64,000 bases of DNA from Rhodococcus oxybenzonivorans (GTDB lineage: Bacteria; Actinomycetota; Actinomycetes; Mycobacteriales; Mycobacteriaceae): positions 2,480,001 to 2,544,000 of the forward strand of contig NZ_CP021354.1 of NCBI RefSeq assembly GCF_003130705.1. Reading direction: 5' to 3'. Under the pieces are notes generated by a model that had not been told where the DNA came from, did not search any database, and saw nothing but the letters and a program-made list of their open reading frames with translations. How positions within the stretch are numbered: position 1 is the stretch's first letter; every line of letters starts with the position of its first letter. The position numbers and the translations under genes are program-made. Of the stretch, positions 31,431 through 39,823 are shown one piece after another.

Positions 31431-34283
31431 TTACGCGCTTCCGGTGTCGGTGTAGGACACCTCCGCGGCGCCGACCTCGTCGATGCGGTACCTCGACGCA
31501 GCCTCGACGGCCTTCGACCGGTCGACCGCTCCTTCCCCGGCGAGCGCGCTGAGGACGGCGACGACGATCGATTCGGCGTCGACGTTGAAGAATCGACGCG
31601 CGGCCGGACGGGTGTCGGAGAAGCCGAACCCGTCGGTGCCCAGGGTGGTGTACGAGCCGGGGACCCACTGACGGATCTGGTCCGGGACGGCGCGCATCCA
31701 GTCCGAGGCGGCGACGAACGGGCCGGCCGCATCGGAGAGTGCCTGCGTGACGTAGGGCAGTGGTGCATCGTTGCCCGGGTCGCGCAGTGCCTGCTTCTCA
31801 CACTCGACGCCGTCGCGGCGCAGCTCGCCCCACGACGTCACCGACCACACGTCGGCGGCCACACCCCAGTCGTCAGCGAGGAGGTCCTGTGCGCGCAGAG
31901 CCTCGGGCATCCCGACGCCGGAGACCAAGATCTGGGCCTTCGGGCCGGAGCCTTCCGACTTCTTGAACAGGTACATGCCCTTGAGCAGGCCCTCGACGTC
32001 CAGGTTCTCCGGCTCGGCCGGCTGCGAGTACGGCTCGTTGTACAGGGTGATGTAGTAGAAGATGTTCTCGCCACCGAAACCGTCGACACCCTCGGTGCCG
32101 CCGTACATGCGGCGCAGACCGTCCTTGATGATGTGCGCGATCTCATAGGAGAACGCCGGGTCGTAGGCGACGGCAGCAGGGTTGGTCGACGCCAGCAGCA
32201 GCGAGTGTCCGTCCGCGTGCTGTAGTCCTTCACCGGTCAGCGTGGTGCGGCCGGCGGTGGCGCCGAGGACGAATCCGCGCGCCATCTGATCCGCTGCTGC
32301 CCAGAGCCCGTCGCCGGTGCGCTGGAAACCGAACATCGAGTAGAAGATGTACAGCGGGATCATCGGCTCGCCGTGCGTGGCGTACGAGGTGCCGACTGCC
32401 GTGAACGACGCGGTCGACCCCGCCTCGTTGATGCCCTCGTGCAGGATCTGCCCGATCTCGCTCTCCTTGTAGGCGAGCATCAGTTCGGCATCCACCGCCG
32501 TGTACAACTGACCGTTGCGGTTGTAGATCTTCAGCGACGGGAACCACGAGTCCATACCGAACGTGCGCGCCTCGTCGGGGATGATCGGCACGATCCGTTT
32601 GCCGATCTCCTTGTCCCGCAACAGTTCCTTCATGATGCGGACCAGTGCCATCGTGGTTGCGACCTGCTGCTTGCCGGAACCCTTGCGCACCACGTCGTAG
32701 GTCTTGTCGGGCGGCATCGGCAACGGCGCGACGTTGGAGCGACGTTCGGGGAGGAACCCGCCCAGCGCGCGGCGACGGTCGAGCATGTACTGGATCTCGG
32801 GTGCGTCCTTGCCCGGGTGGTAGTACGGCGGCATCTTCGGATCTCGCTCGAGCTCCTCGTCCGAGATCGGGATGCGCTGCAAGTCGCGGAAGTTCTTCAG
32901 GTCGTCGAGCGTGAGCTTCTTCATCTGGTGGGTCGCGTTGCGGCCCTCGAAGTGCTTACCGAGGGTGTAACCCTTGATGGTGTGCGCGAGGATCACCGTC
33001 GGCTGGCCCTTGTGTGCCATCGCGGCAGCGTAGGCGGCGTAGATCTTGCGGTAGTCGTGACCACCACGCTTGAGGTTCCAGATGTCCTGATCGGACAGGT
33101 TCGCGACGAGTTCCTTGGTCCGCGGATCGCGACCGAAGAAGTGCTCGCGCACGTAGCCGCCGTCGTTGGCCTTGTACGTCTGGTAGTCACCGTCCGGGGT
33201 GACGTTCATGAGATTGACCAGGGCGCCGTCGCGGTCCGCATGCAGGAGCGCATCCCACTCGCGTCCCCACACGACCTTGATGACATTCCAGCCGGCGCCG
33301 CGGAAGAAGGATTCGAGTTCCTGGATGATCTTGCCGTTACCGCGGACGGGGCCGTCGAGGCGCTGCAGGTTGCAGTTCACCACGAACGTCAGGTTGTCAA
33401 GACCTTCGGTGGCGGCCACGTGGGCGAGGCCACGCGATTCCGGCTCGTCCATCTCGCCGTCGCCGAGGAACGCCCACACATGCTGATCGGAGGTGTCCTT
33501 GATGCCGCGGTCGTGCAGGTAGTGGTTGAACCGGGCCTGGTAGATCGCGTTCATCGGGCCGAGACCCATGGACACGGTCGGGAATTCCCAGAAGTCGGGC
33601 AGCAGCCGCGGGTGCGGATACGACGGCAGGCCGCCACCCTCGTCGGCGTGGGAGGCCTCCTGACGGAATCCGTCCATCTGCTCGGCCGGAATGCGGCCCT
33701 CGAGGAACGCGCGGGCATAGATGCCGGGGGAGGCGTGACCCTGGATGAAGATCTGGTCGCCACCACCCGGGTGGTCCTTGCCGCGGAAGAAGTGGTTGAA
33801 GCCCACCTCGTACAGGGCCGCAGAGGACGCGTACGTGGAGATGTGGCCGCCGACGCCGACGCCGGGACGCTGCGCGCGCGTCACCATGATCGCCGCGTTC
33901 CAGCGGATGAAGGCGCGGTAGCGCCGCTCGACTTCCTCGTCACCCGGGAACCAGGGCTCGTTCTCGGTGGGGATGGTGTTGACGTAGTCGGTGGATGTCA
34001 GCGCGGGAAGAGCGACGTGCTTCTCGCCGGCGCGTTCGAGCATGCGCAGCATCAGGTATCGCGCGCGGGTCGGACCGGACCGATCGAGCAGTCCGTCGAA
34101 CGATTCCAGCCACTCAGTGGTTTCGTCCGGGTCGATGTCGGGCAGATACGACGCGACACCCTCACGGATGACGCGAACGCGGCCGTCGGAGCCCGGGGTC
34201 GCACTGGGGGAAGGTTGGGCCGCTCCGGCGCCGGGTGTGGCGGAATCCGGTTGAGACGCGGGTCCCTGGATCAGGTCTGACAA
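31431..34283 (-). CDS. aceE: Pyruvate dehydrogenase E1 component AceE (homodimeric)
   Basis: A 950-residue single-chain E1 that decarboxylates pyruvate with thiamine diphosphate and passes the acetyl group to the E2 lipoyl domain. The TPP/Mg motif is [20 protein letters not shown] with [11 protein letters not shown] (GDG...NCN, about residues 268-300). The transketolase-like middle domain includes [20 protein letters not shown]. The start is a TTG at 34281-34283 followed by TCAGACCTG, with GAGGAG upstream; no ATG or GTG gives the correct N-terminus. The gene lies alone between the FAS-II regulator and a divergent lipoprotein gene, as in mycobacteria. Confidence 0.96.
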   Translation of the reverse strand: MSDLIQGPASQPDSATPGAGAAQPSPSATPGSDGRVRVIREGVASYLPDIDPDETTEWLESFDGLLDRSGPTRARYLMLRMLERAGEKHVALPALTSTDYVNTIPTENEPWFPGDEEVERRYRAFIRWNAAIMVTRAQRPGVGVGGHISTYASSAALYEVGFNHFFRGKDHPGGGDQIFIQGHASPGIYARAFLEGRIPAEQMDGFRQEASHADEGGGLPSYPHPRLLPDFWEFPTVSMGLGPMNAIYQARFNHYLHDRGIKDTSDQHVWAFLGDGEMDEPESRGLAHVAATEGLDNLTFVVNCNLQRLDGPVRGNGKIIQELESFFRGAGWNVIKVVWGREWDALLHADRDGALVNLMNVTPDGDYQTYKANDGGYVREHFFGRDPRTKELVANLSDQDIWNLKRGGHDYRKIYAAYAAAMAHKGQPTVILAHTIKGYTLGKHFEGRNATHQMKKLTLDDLKNFRDLQRIPISDEELERDPKMPPYYHPGKDAPEIQYMLDRRRALGGFLPERRSNVAPLPMPPDKTYDVVRKGSGKQQVATTMALVRIMKELLRDKEIGKRIVPIIPDEARTFGMDSWFPSLKIYNRNGQLYTAVDAELMLAYKESEIGQILHEGINEAGSTASFTAVGTSYATHGEPMIPLYIFYSMFGFQRTGDGLWAAADQMARGFVLGATAGRTTLTGEGLQHADGHSLLLASTNPAAVAYDPAFSYEIAHIIKDGLRRMYGGTEGVDGFGGENIFYYITLYNEPYSQPAEPENLDVEGLLKGMYLFKKSEGSGPKAQILVSGVGMPEALRAQDLLADDWGVAADVWSVTSWGELRRDGVECEKQALRDPGNDAPLPYVTQALSDAAGPFVAASDWMRAVPDQIRQWVPGSYTTLGTDGFGFSDTRPAARRFFNVDAESIVVAVLSALAGEGAVDRSKAVEAASRYRIDEVGAAEVSYTDTGSA

Positions 34284-34509
34284 CGTTGCTCCTCATTGTG
34301 GTGGGACGCGCGGTGTGGCGTCCTCTCCATGTGATCGGGACCTTGTTAGGTCCGACCCATCTCCTTTATGAAATATGGCGCAACCCCCATCTTTCCCCAT
34401 CGCGACGCAGTCGGCACACTCCGCTCGGGTTACTCTCCGGTAGCGTTTGCGCAGTTACGGGGCCTGGCGGTTCACTTGTCGGGGGGTCGTCGTGGAACAG
34501 GGGAGACGA
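34284..34509. promoter_or_regulatory. Divergent aceE / lipoprotein promoter region
   Basis: A 226-base gap between two outward-reading genes, so it must contain both promoters. It is locally AT-richer (for example TCCTTTATGAAATATGGCG near 34360-34378), which fits promoter DNA. No unambiguous -35/-10 pair or operator was assigned. Confidence 0.4.
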
Positions 34510-35043
34510 ATGCGCGCCGGAACCGAAAGAGCAGCCCTGCTCGGCGTTGCCGCCGCGGTGATCGGACTCGCCCTGGTCGTGGGTTGCTCCGCTCCTGTGG
34601 AGGGTCACCCACAAGAGAACCGAGCGCAGGCGGCCGAGTACGCCGCGGAAGTCACGTCGTCGATGGCGGCAGCGTCGTCCTCCCAGAAGGCCGCGGACGA
34701 ACTCGCCGCACTGGAGACGGAATGCGCGCTGTTCCTCACCCGCGCCGGCGACACCATCGACTCGTACAACGCCTTCATCGATGCGGCCAACACCGACGCC
34801 GCGGACGCCGGCGCGAAAGCCGCTCAGGCCGTAGGGGCTCTGCGTTCCGCGGCGGACCGGGCCGAGGAGGCTGGCCCGGCGTTGCCCCCGGATCTGGCGG
34901 GTCTCTTCGTCGACTACGCCGCCACGTATCGCGACCTCGCCTCCGCGGTCGAGAGCGGCGAGCGAGGCGACTATCTGAACACGCTGGCGGGTCGTGGGGA
35001 CGAACTCCGCGACTCGATTCGGGCAGCCTGCCCCACTTCCTGA
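34510..35043 (+). CDS. Secreted lipoprotein of unknown function
   Basis: A 177-residue exported lipoprotein. The signal peptide (residues 1-27) ends in the lipobox LVVGC, so the mature protein is lipid-anchored at Cys27 on the outer face of the membrane. The rest is Ala-rich and predicted helical (KAADELAALETECALFLTRA and similar), with three Cys residues. No enzyme motif is visible. It holds the place of the hypothetical Rv2240c-type gene between aceE and the DUF3052 gene. The ATG at 34510 follows GGGGAGACGA. Confidence 0.75.
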   Translation: MRAGTERAALLGVAAAVIGLALVVGCSAPVEGHPQENRAQAAEYAAEVTSSMAAASSSQKAADELAALETECALFLTRAGDTIDSYNAFIDAANTDAADAGAKAAQAVGALRSAADRAEEAGPALPPDLAGLFVDYAATYRDLASAVESGERGDYLNTLAGRGDELRDSIRAACPTS

Positions 35044-35114
35044 GCTCCGCACCGTAGGCTCGGTCGATGACCACGCGGCACTTTCTCCACAATTTTCGCG
35101 TGGTCGGCTTGCGC

Positions 35115-35140
35115 GAAAGCGTCCGAGCATGTTCGCTTTC
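35115..35140 (+). terminator. Weak hairpin after the lipoprotein gene
   Basis: GAAAGCG (35115-35121) pairs with CGCTTTC (35134-35140) over a 12-base loop, about 70 bases beyond the lipoprotein stop and before the DUF3052 gene. Seven pairs with a wide loop make it only a candidate terminator. Confidence 0.4.
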
Positions 35141-35208
35141 ACCTAATTGATCTTCATTCGGCCGGTGTTCGGGTACCCGAGCACCGTCAACAAAAGGAGG
35201 ACCCCACC

Positions 35209-35634
35209 GTGGTCGCCGCGGCGGACGCCCAGAACTACGCTCAGAAACTCGGGATCACTGCTGACATGGCAGTACAAGAACTGGGCTGGGACGAGGACAC
35301 CGACGACGACCTGCGTGCCGCGGTCGAGGACACCATCGGTGGAGACATGCTCGACGAGGACTCGGACGAGGTGATCGACGTCGTGCTGCTGTGGTGGCGC
35401 GACGAAGACGGCGACCTCGTCGACGCCCTCATGGACGCGATCGGCCCGCTGGCCGACGACGGGTTCGTGTGGGTCCTCACCCCCAAGACCGGCCAGCCCG
35501 GTCATGTGGAACCCAGCGAGATCGCCGAATCAGCCCCCACGGCCGGGTTGACCCAGACATCCGCGGCCAACCTCGGAGACTGGACCGGAAGCCGCCTGGT
35601 GCAGCCGAAGTCACGCCCCGTGAGCAAACGCTGA
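35209..35634 (+). CDS. DUF3052 family protein
   Basis: A 141-residue acidic cytosolic protein with the DUF3052 pattern: YAQKLGITADMAVQELGWDE, then VIDVVLLWWRDEDGDLVDAL and GFVWVLTPKTGQPGHVEPS. The start is the GTG at 35209 preceded by AAAGGAGG, which rules out later starts. The biochemical function of the family is not known. It lies directly before ahpE with a 38-base gap and is probably co-transcribed, as in mycobacteria (Rv2239c-Rv2238c, from memory). Confidence 0.88.
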   Translation: MVAAADAQNYAQKLGITADMAVQELGWDEDTDDDLRAAVEDTIGGDMLDEDSDEVIDVVLLWWRDEDGDLVDALMDAIGPLADDGFVWVLTPKTGQPGHVEPSEIAESAPTAGLTQTSAANLGDWTGSRLVQPKSRPVSKR

Positions 35635-35672
35635 CCCGCCGGAACGTTCATCACACATCGAAGGATCACCTC

Positions 35673-36137
35673 ATGCCGCTCGAGGTGGGCACCACCGCCC
35701 CCGATTTCACCCTCAAGGACCAGAACAACCAGCAGGTGACGCTGTCCGACTACCGCGGGAAGAAGAACGTCCTGCTGGTGTTCTACCCCCTCGCCTTCAC
35801 CGGCACCTGCCAGGGGGAGCTCTGCAAAGTGCGCGACGAGCTGCCGAAGTTCGAGAACGACGACACCGCCATTCTCGCGCTGTCGGTCGGTGCCTCGCCC
35901 ACACACAAGATCTGGTCCGCTGAACAGGGGTACACCTTCCCGCTGCTCGCCGACTTCTGGCCTCACGGCGAGGTCGCACAGGCATACGGCGTCTTCAACG
36001 AGAAGCTGGGCTTCGCCAACCGCGGCACCTTCGTGATCGACAAGGAAGGCATCATCCGGTTCGCCGAAATGAACGGCCCCGGAGAAGCCCGTGACCAGGG
36101 AGCTTGGGAGAAAGCGCTCGCCACGCTAGAGTCCTGA
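35673..36137 (+). CDS. ahpE: AhpE-type one-cysteine peroxiredoxin
   Basis: A 154-residue thiol peroxidase that reduces hydroperoxides and peroxynitrite. The peroxidatic Cys46 sits in FYPLAFTGTCQGELC with Thr43 and the active-site Pro39 in place, and the family ending ..MNGPGEARDQGAWEKAL is conserved. A second Cys (Cys51) lies five residues after the peroxidatic one; from memory mycobacterial AhpE has Asp there. This could allow intramolecular disulfide chemistry. The ATG follows GAAGGATCACC. A hairpin and a tRNA gene follow directly. Confidence 0.93.
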   Translation: MPLEVGTTAPDFTLKDQNNQQVTLSDYRGKKNVLLVFYPLAFTGTCQGELCKVRDELPKFENDDTAILALSVGASPTHKIWSAEQGYTFPLLADFWPHGEVAQAYGVFNEKLGFANRGTFVIDKEGIIRFAEMNGPGEARDQGAWEKALATLES

Positions 36138-36140
36138 TGC

Positions 36141-36165
36141 ACATCCGGCGAGCCTCTCGCCGGAT
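36141..36165 (+). terminator. Hairpin terminator after ahpE
   Basis: A perfect 10-base-pair stem, CATCCGGCGA (36141-36150) and TCGCCGGATG (36156-36165), around a five-base loop. It starts three bases after the ahpE stop and ends three bases before tRNA-Val, so it probably separates the mRNA from the tRNA transcript or marks a processing point. Confidence 0.7.
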
Positions 36166-36168
36166 GTT

Positions 36169-36240
36169 CGGGCGTGTAGCTCAGTGGTAGAGCTCTGGTT
36201 TTACACACCAGCGGTCGGGGGTTCGAAACCCTCCGCGCCC
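36169..36240 (+). tRNA. tRNA-Val (anticodon TAC)
   Basis: A 72-base cloverleaf. Acceptor GGGCGTG pairs with CGCGCCC, the D-arm is GCTC-AGTGGTA-GAGC, the anticodon stem CTGGT/ACCAG encloses TTTACAC (anticodon TAC), and the T-loop is TTCGAAA. The discriminator A is followed by CCG, so the terminal CCA is not fully encoded. TAC decodes GUA and GUG valine codons. Confidence 0.95.
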
Positions 36241-36349
36241 ACCGTTTCGCCTTGTCCGCATCCGCGCACCGATTCGCGCGACTCGCCGGCCAATTCCTCA
36301 GCATCTGACCAATGTCTACGCGGATGCATCGCGGCCACCGGGCGAGCGG

Positions 36350-36712
36350 CTACCGCGCGCGGGTGCCCGGGCCGACCGTCTCGTAGGCCTCGGTCAGAAG
36401 CGCGGCGAGGGTGTCGTCGAGCTGCCCGTCGGAGGTGATCGTGAGCCGATGCGTGATCACCGTTTTGGTGGTGGGGAAAGCGTCGCGCAGCTGCGGGTGG
36501 TGCACGCGTCGACGAAGGTCGAGGGCGATCTCGAGTCGGGACGAGTAGATGAATGCGGCGGCGAACACGCGGGTGCGCGCCCAGGCGATCTCGGTCCTGT
36601 GCACTCGCTCGTCCACCTCACCGCACGCCAGCACCAGGTCCCGGAACTGCAGAAGACGCTCCGTGGCGTCCGGATCTTTCCCTGCCAGATACTCGTCGAT
36701 CACGGCACTCAT
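36350..36712 (-). CDS. DUF5655 domain protein
   Basis: A 120-residue cytosolic protein matching the DUF5655 pattern: a Cys-Gly-rich helix (LVLACGEVDERVHRTEIAWA), FAAAFIYSSRLEIALDLRR and the ending THRLTITSDGQLDDTLAALLTEAYE. The family is annotated as a possible DNA-transport or predicted nucleic-acid protein in some genomes, with no established activity. The start is the ATG ending at 36712 with GAAGGAG upstream; the open frame extends upstream without similarity. It is divergent from cobD with only 47 bases between start codons. Confidence 0.75.
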   Translation of the reverse strand: MSAVIDEYLAGKDPDATERLLQFRDLVLACGEVDERVHRTEIAWARTRVFAAAFIYSSRLEIALDLRRRVHHPQLRDAFPTTKTVITHRLTITSDGQLDDTLAALLTEAYETVGPGTRAR

Positions 36713-36759
36713 GGACGCTCCTTCACTCCACTGCAACGTTAGTTGATACAAATAGCGGC

Positions 36760-37743
36760 GTGTATCCAACCTCCCGCCCCGGCACCGCGCGTGCAGTAGG
36801 CCTGCTGCTCGGCTTCGGCGCCGACCGACTGTTGGCCGACCCGGCCCGGTGGCATCCGGTGTCCGGATTCGGCAGGGCGGCAGCAGCATGCGAGAAAGCC
36901 ACCTACCGCGACTCGCGGCTGTCGGGTGTCCTGCATGCAGCGGTGCTCGTGGGCGTCGTCGGGGCATTGGGGGTGGTCGCCGCGCGGGCTGCGCGGCAGG
37001 GAGGCTGGGCAGGCGAGGCGGGCGGGACCGCGATCGCGACGTGGGCCGTGCTCGGCGGAACGTCCCTCGGCCGCACCGGCGCGGCGATGGCCGAACACCT
37101 CGCGGGCGAGGACCTGACCGATGCCCGTGCACTGTTGCCTTCCCTGTGCGGCCGGGATCCCAGCGTGCTCGACGCGCGGGGGATCACGCGGGCGACGCTC
37201 GAGTCGGTGGCGGAGAACACATCCGACGCGGCCGTGGGACCACTTTTCTGGGGTGCGCTGGCAGGCATCCCAGGCCTGTTCGTCTACCGGGCGTTCAACA
37301 CACTGGACGCGATGGTCGGGTATCGCTCGCCGAGATACCGCAATTTCGGGTGGGCCGCGGCGCGCGGCGACGACGTTCTGAACCTTCTGCCCGCCCGGCT
37401 GACGGGCGCGGTCACCGTGGCGCTCGCCCCAGCGGTGGACGGTTCGCCGAGGCAGGCCTGGATGGCATGGCGCCGGGATGCGGCGGGGCATCCCAGCCCC
37501 AACGCGGGCGTCGTGGAAGCCGCGACCGCGGGTGCTCTCGGGATTTCCCTCGGCGGCCGGACCCAGTATGCGCACGGAGTCGAGATGCGCCCGCAGCTGG
37601 GGAGTGGCCGTATGCCCACGCCTACCGACCTGCGCCGTGCGGTGCGGCTGTCGACCGCGGTCCAGTGCGGTGCGGCGTGTGCCTCAGCGGCTCTTGCCGT
37701 AGCGGTCGGCCATCTTCGCTTCCGCCGCCGTCCGCGGGGCTGA
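36760..37743 (+). CDS. cobD: Cobalamin biosynthesis protein CobD/CbiB (adenosylcobinamide-phosphate synthase)
   Basis: A 327-residue membrane enzyme that attaches the aminopropanol arm to adenosylcobyric acid. Diagnostic motifs are GFGADRLLADPARWHPVSGFG at the N-terminus, ESVAENTSDAAVGPLFWGAL and YRAFNTLDAMVGYRSPRYRN with FGWAAARGDDVLNLLPARLTG. Four or five hydrophobic segments are present. The start is taken at the GTG at 36760, which begins the homology; no Shine-Dalgarno sequence is obvious. The 3' end overlaps the convergent SURF1 gene by 60 bases. Confidence 0.9.
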   Translation: MYPTSRPGTARAVGLLLGFGADRLLADPARWHPVSGFGRAAAACEKATYRDSRLSGVLHAAVLVGVVGALGVVAARAARQGGWAGEAGGTAIATWAVLGGTSLGRTGAAMAEHLAGEDLTDARALLPSLCGRDPSVLDARGITRATLESVAENTSDAAVGPLFWGALAGIPGLFVYRAFNTLDAMVGYRSPRYRNFGWAAARGDDVLNLLPARLTGAVTVALAPAVDGSPRQAWMAWRRDAAGHPSPNAGVVEAATAGALGISLGGRTQYAHGVEMRPQLGSGRMPTPTDLRRAVRLSTAVQCGAACASAALAVAVGHLRFRRRPRG

Positions 37744-38565
37744 GTCGGCGGGCTTGGACCGCGTGAACGGCGTCTTCTTCGGGGCGGGAACGGGGGCGGA
37801 AGTCGGGGACGCGCCGCCTGCGGCAACCTTCTCCTTGCGACGTTCCCGCAATTCCGCGCGGACGAAGTACGCCAATCCCAGGGGAGCCATGATCCCGAAC
37901 GCCAGCCACTGCAGTCCGTAGGACAGGTAGGGGCCGGCGTCGAGCTGGGGGAGCGGGATGGTGCCCAATCCGCCGGGCTGATCGGGTTCCAACTGCACGT
38001 AGGCGTCGAGAAGGTCGATGCCGATGAAGTCGCCGATCTGACCGGCGTCGATGAAGTAGACCTGCCGCAGCCCGTTCTCCGTGATCGGGTCCTTCCCGGC
38101 GACGGTGCCCTCCGACTTGCGGATGCGCCCGTCGAGCGTGACCTGTCCTGCGGGGGGTGGTCCGACAGGGGGCGCTTCGGTTCCCTGGACCGGTCTCACG
38201 TATCCGCGATTGACGAGAATGGCCCGGCCGTCCGTGAGCTGCAGGGGTGTCAGTACCTCATACGCGGGCTCCGACCCGATGGACCGCAACCGGACGAGGA
38301 TGTCGCTGTTCTGCACGTACGAGCCGGTGGCGGTGACACGGCGCCACTCGTCGTCCGGATTCGGCGCCGACCCCGGGATCAGGCTCTCCAGGGGCACCGG
38401 CTCGGCCTCCACCGATTCGGCGATCAGCTGGTTGCGGTGTTCCGTCGAGGTGTTCTTGCCGAGCTGCCATGGCGCCAGTACGTAGAAGCACATGAATGCG
38501 AATCCGGCGACCACCACGGCCAACACCAACCAGCCGGGTCGCAACAGAAATCTCAGCCTTCGCAC
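37684..38565 (-). CDS. SURF1 family cytochrome oxidase biogenesis protein
   Basis: A 293-residue SURF1-like membrane protein that assists cytochrome c oxidase (haem a3/CuB) assembly. One N-terminal span (about 8-28, ending YVLAPWQLGK) and one near 240 flank an extracytoplasmic domain with the family motifs RRVTATGSYV, ILVNRGYV and GPYLSYGLQWLAFG. The C-terminal 50 residues form a charged, Ala/Pro-rich tail not usual in SURF1. The GTG ending at 38565 was chosen as start, with GGAAGG upstream. Its tail overlaps cobD by 60 bases, tail to tail. Confidence 0.88.
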   Translation of the reverse strand: MRRLRFLLRPGWLVLAVVVAGFAFMCFYVLAPWQLGKNTSTEHRNQLIAESVEAEPVPLESLIPGSAPNPDDEWRRVTATGSYVQNSDILVRLRSIGSEPAYEVLTPLQLTDGRAILVNRGYVRPVQGTEAPPVGPPPAGQVTLDGRIRKSEGTVAGKDPITENGLRQVYFIDAGQIGDFIGIDLLDAYVQLEPDQPGGLGTIPLPQLDAGPYLSYGLQWLAFGIMAPLGLAYFVRAELRERRKEKVAAGGASPTSAPVPAPKKTPFTRSKPADSAPRTAAEAKMADRYGKSR

Positions 38566-38608
38566 CCTTCCACGGTAGCCGCTCGCAGGTGAGACCCCTG
38601 ATCGCGGG

Positions 38609-39082
38609 TCAGCGACCGCGTACCCACTCGAGCAGTCCGGGCACCGCGGCCTCGATCTGGCGGCGCACCCGTTCGAAGTCCTCGAGACCGCCGTAGAACG
38701 GATCGGGGACGGACGAGGAGTCGGCGTCCGGATCGAAGCTGCGCAGCAGCCGGCGACGCTCCTCGGGTACGCCGAGGTGAGCGAGTTCACGATCGTGATT
38801 GGCCGCCAGGGCGACGACGAGGTCGGCGCCGAGGTGGTACGGCCCGACCTCGGCAGCGGTGTGGCCGGTGGGGTACCCGTTCAGCTTCAGGATCTCGTTG
38901 GTCCGGAGGTCCGCCTCCCGGCCGACGTGCCAGCCGTGCGTGCCGGCGCTGCTCACCCTCACCCGGTGGTCCAGGTCTGCGCGTCTGACATGCTCGCCGA
39001 AGATCTTCTCGGCCATGGGGGAGCGGCAGATGTTGCCGGTGCACACGAAGGTGACGTGCAACCGCGGGTCAGGCTGCGCCAT
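38609..39082 (-). CDS. ptpA: Low-molecular-weight protein tyrosine phosphatase PtpA
   Basis: A 157-residue LMW-PTP. The P-loop is FVCTGNICRSPMA (nucleophile Cys14, Arg20) and the general acid Asp lies in VPDPFYGGLEDF. The fold and length are normal. In mycobacteria PtpA is paired with the HAD-type kinase PtkA; here the HAD-family gene precedes it on the same strand and their reading frames overlap by 14 bases, so the pairing is conserved. It dephosphorylates protein phosphotyrosine in the cytosol or after secretion. Confidence 0.93.
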   Translation of the reverse strand: MAQPDPRLHVTFVCTGNICRSPMAEKIFGEHVRRADLDHRVRVSSAGTHGWHVGREADLRTNEILKLNGYPTGHTAAEVGPYHLGADLVVALAANHDRELAHLGVPEERRRLLRSFDPDADSSSVPDPFYGGLEDFERVRRQIEAAVPGLLEWVRGR

Positions 39083-39794
39083 CGAGCATCTTCCCGAGCT
39101 CGGTCACTGTGCGCGCCGAACGGTGCGCACCCGACGCCTCGGCCGGCGAACCGTACCCCCACTCGACGAAGACCGCCGGAATACCCCACCGCGCCGCACC
39201 GAGCACGTCGTGGTCGCGGTCGCCGATCATCAGCACATCGGACGTCGCACCCTCGGTGGCGGAGACACCCAGGGCCTGCAGAGAGTGCGCGATCACGTCT
39301 GCCTTCGCGCGGCGCTGCCCGTCGTTACTGGCGCCGCCGATGAACTCGAAATAGTGGGCCAACTCGAAATGCTCGAGGATGCGGACGGCGAACCGCTCGG
39401 ATTTCGACGTGGCGACGGCGAGCCTCCTGCCGCTGTCGCGGGCGCCGGCCAGCACGTCCGCGATGCCGTCGAAGACGGAGTTCTCCGCCCACCCCACACT
39501 GTCGTAGCGGTCGAAGTACGCCGCGAGTGCGCGCTGGACATTGGCCTCGTCGAGGCCCAGTGAGCGGAAGGTGTCGATCATCGGCGGCCCGATCACGTTG
39601 TCGAGCATCTCCGGGGTCGGTTCCGGCTGCCCGATGGTGGCGAGCGCGTGGCGGAAACCGCCGTGGATACCGGGAGCCGAGTCGGTGAGGGTGCCGTCCA
39701 GGTCGAACAGCACGATCGGCGCAGACAGGGCCGAGGGGGCGGACAGGGTCGACTGGGCGGACAGGGCCGACGGGGCGGTGGAGAGCGAAGTCAC
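39069..39794 (-). CDS. ptkA: HAD-superfamily protein, PtkA / phosphoglycolate-phosphatase-like
   Basis: A 241-residue HAD hydrolase. Motif I is IVLFDLDGTLTDSAPG (about residues 29-44), motif II lies in VATSKSE, and motifs III/IV in the Lys of RRAKADVI and LMIGDRDHDVLGA. Its position before ptpA matches M. tuberculosis PtkA (Rv2232), reported as a protein tyrosine kinase with this fold, so the symbol is by synteny; a small-molecule phosphatase role is the alternative. The first 27 residues are a low-complexity Ser/Ala/Leu repeat (SALSAQSTLSAPSALSAP). The start is the GTG ending at 39794, only 29 bases from the divergent cobC start. Confidence 0.8.
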   Translation of the reverse strand: MTSLSTAPSALSAQSTLSAPSALSAPIVLFDLDGTLTDSAPGIHGGFRHALATIGQPEPTPEMLDNVIGPPMIDTFRSLGLDEANVQRALAAYFDRYDSVGWAENSVFDGIADVLAGARDSGRRLAVATSKSERFAVRILEHFELAHYFEFIGGASNDGQRRAKADVIAHSLQALGVSATEGATSDVLMIGDRDHDVLGAARWGIPAVFVEWGYGSPAEASGAHRSARTVTELGKMLDGAA

Positions 39795-39809
39795 CGGACC
39801 ATTGTCCCT

Positions 39810-39823
39810 TAGGCTCGACAGCT
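39810..39823 (+). promoter_or_regulatory. Probable leaderless promoter of the cobC-like gene
   Basis: A TAGGCT hexamer (39810-39815) lies eight bases before the GTG start at 39824, which is the spacing expected when transcription begins at the start codon itself. No Shine-Dalgarno sequence precedes the GTG. The -35 is not clear. Confidence 0.45.

Noticed and set aside
32373..34280. Open frame of 635 codons on the plus strand opposite aceE
   Set aside because: Antisense shadow of aceE with no domain and no ribosome site.
35067..35150. Short ORF of 27 codons just after a TAGGCT hexamer, resembling a leaderless gene
   Set aside because: Its codons do not show the usual high third-position GC, it contains a hairpin, and no homology is recognisable.
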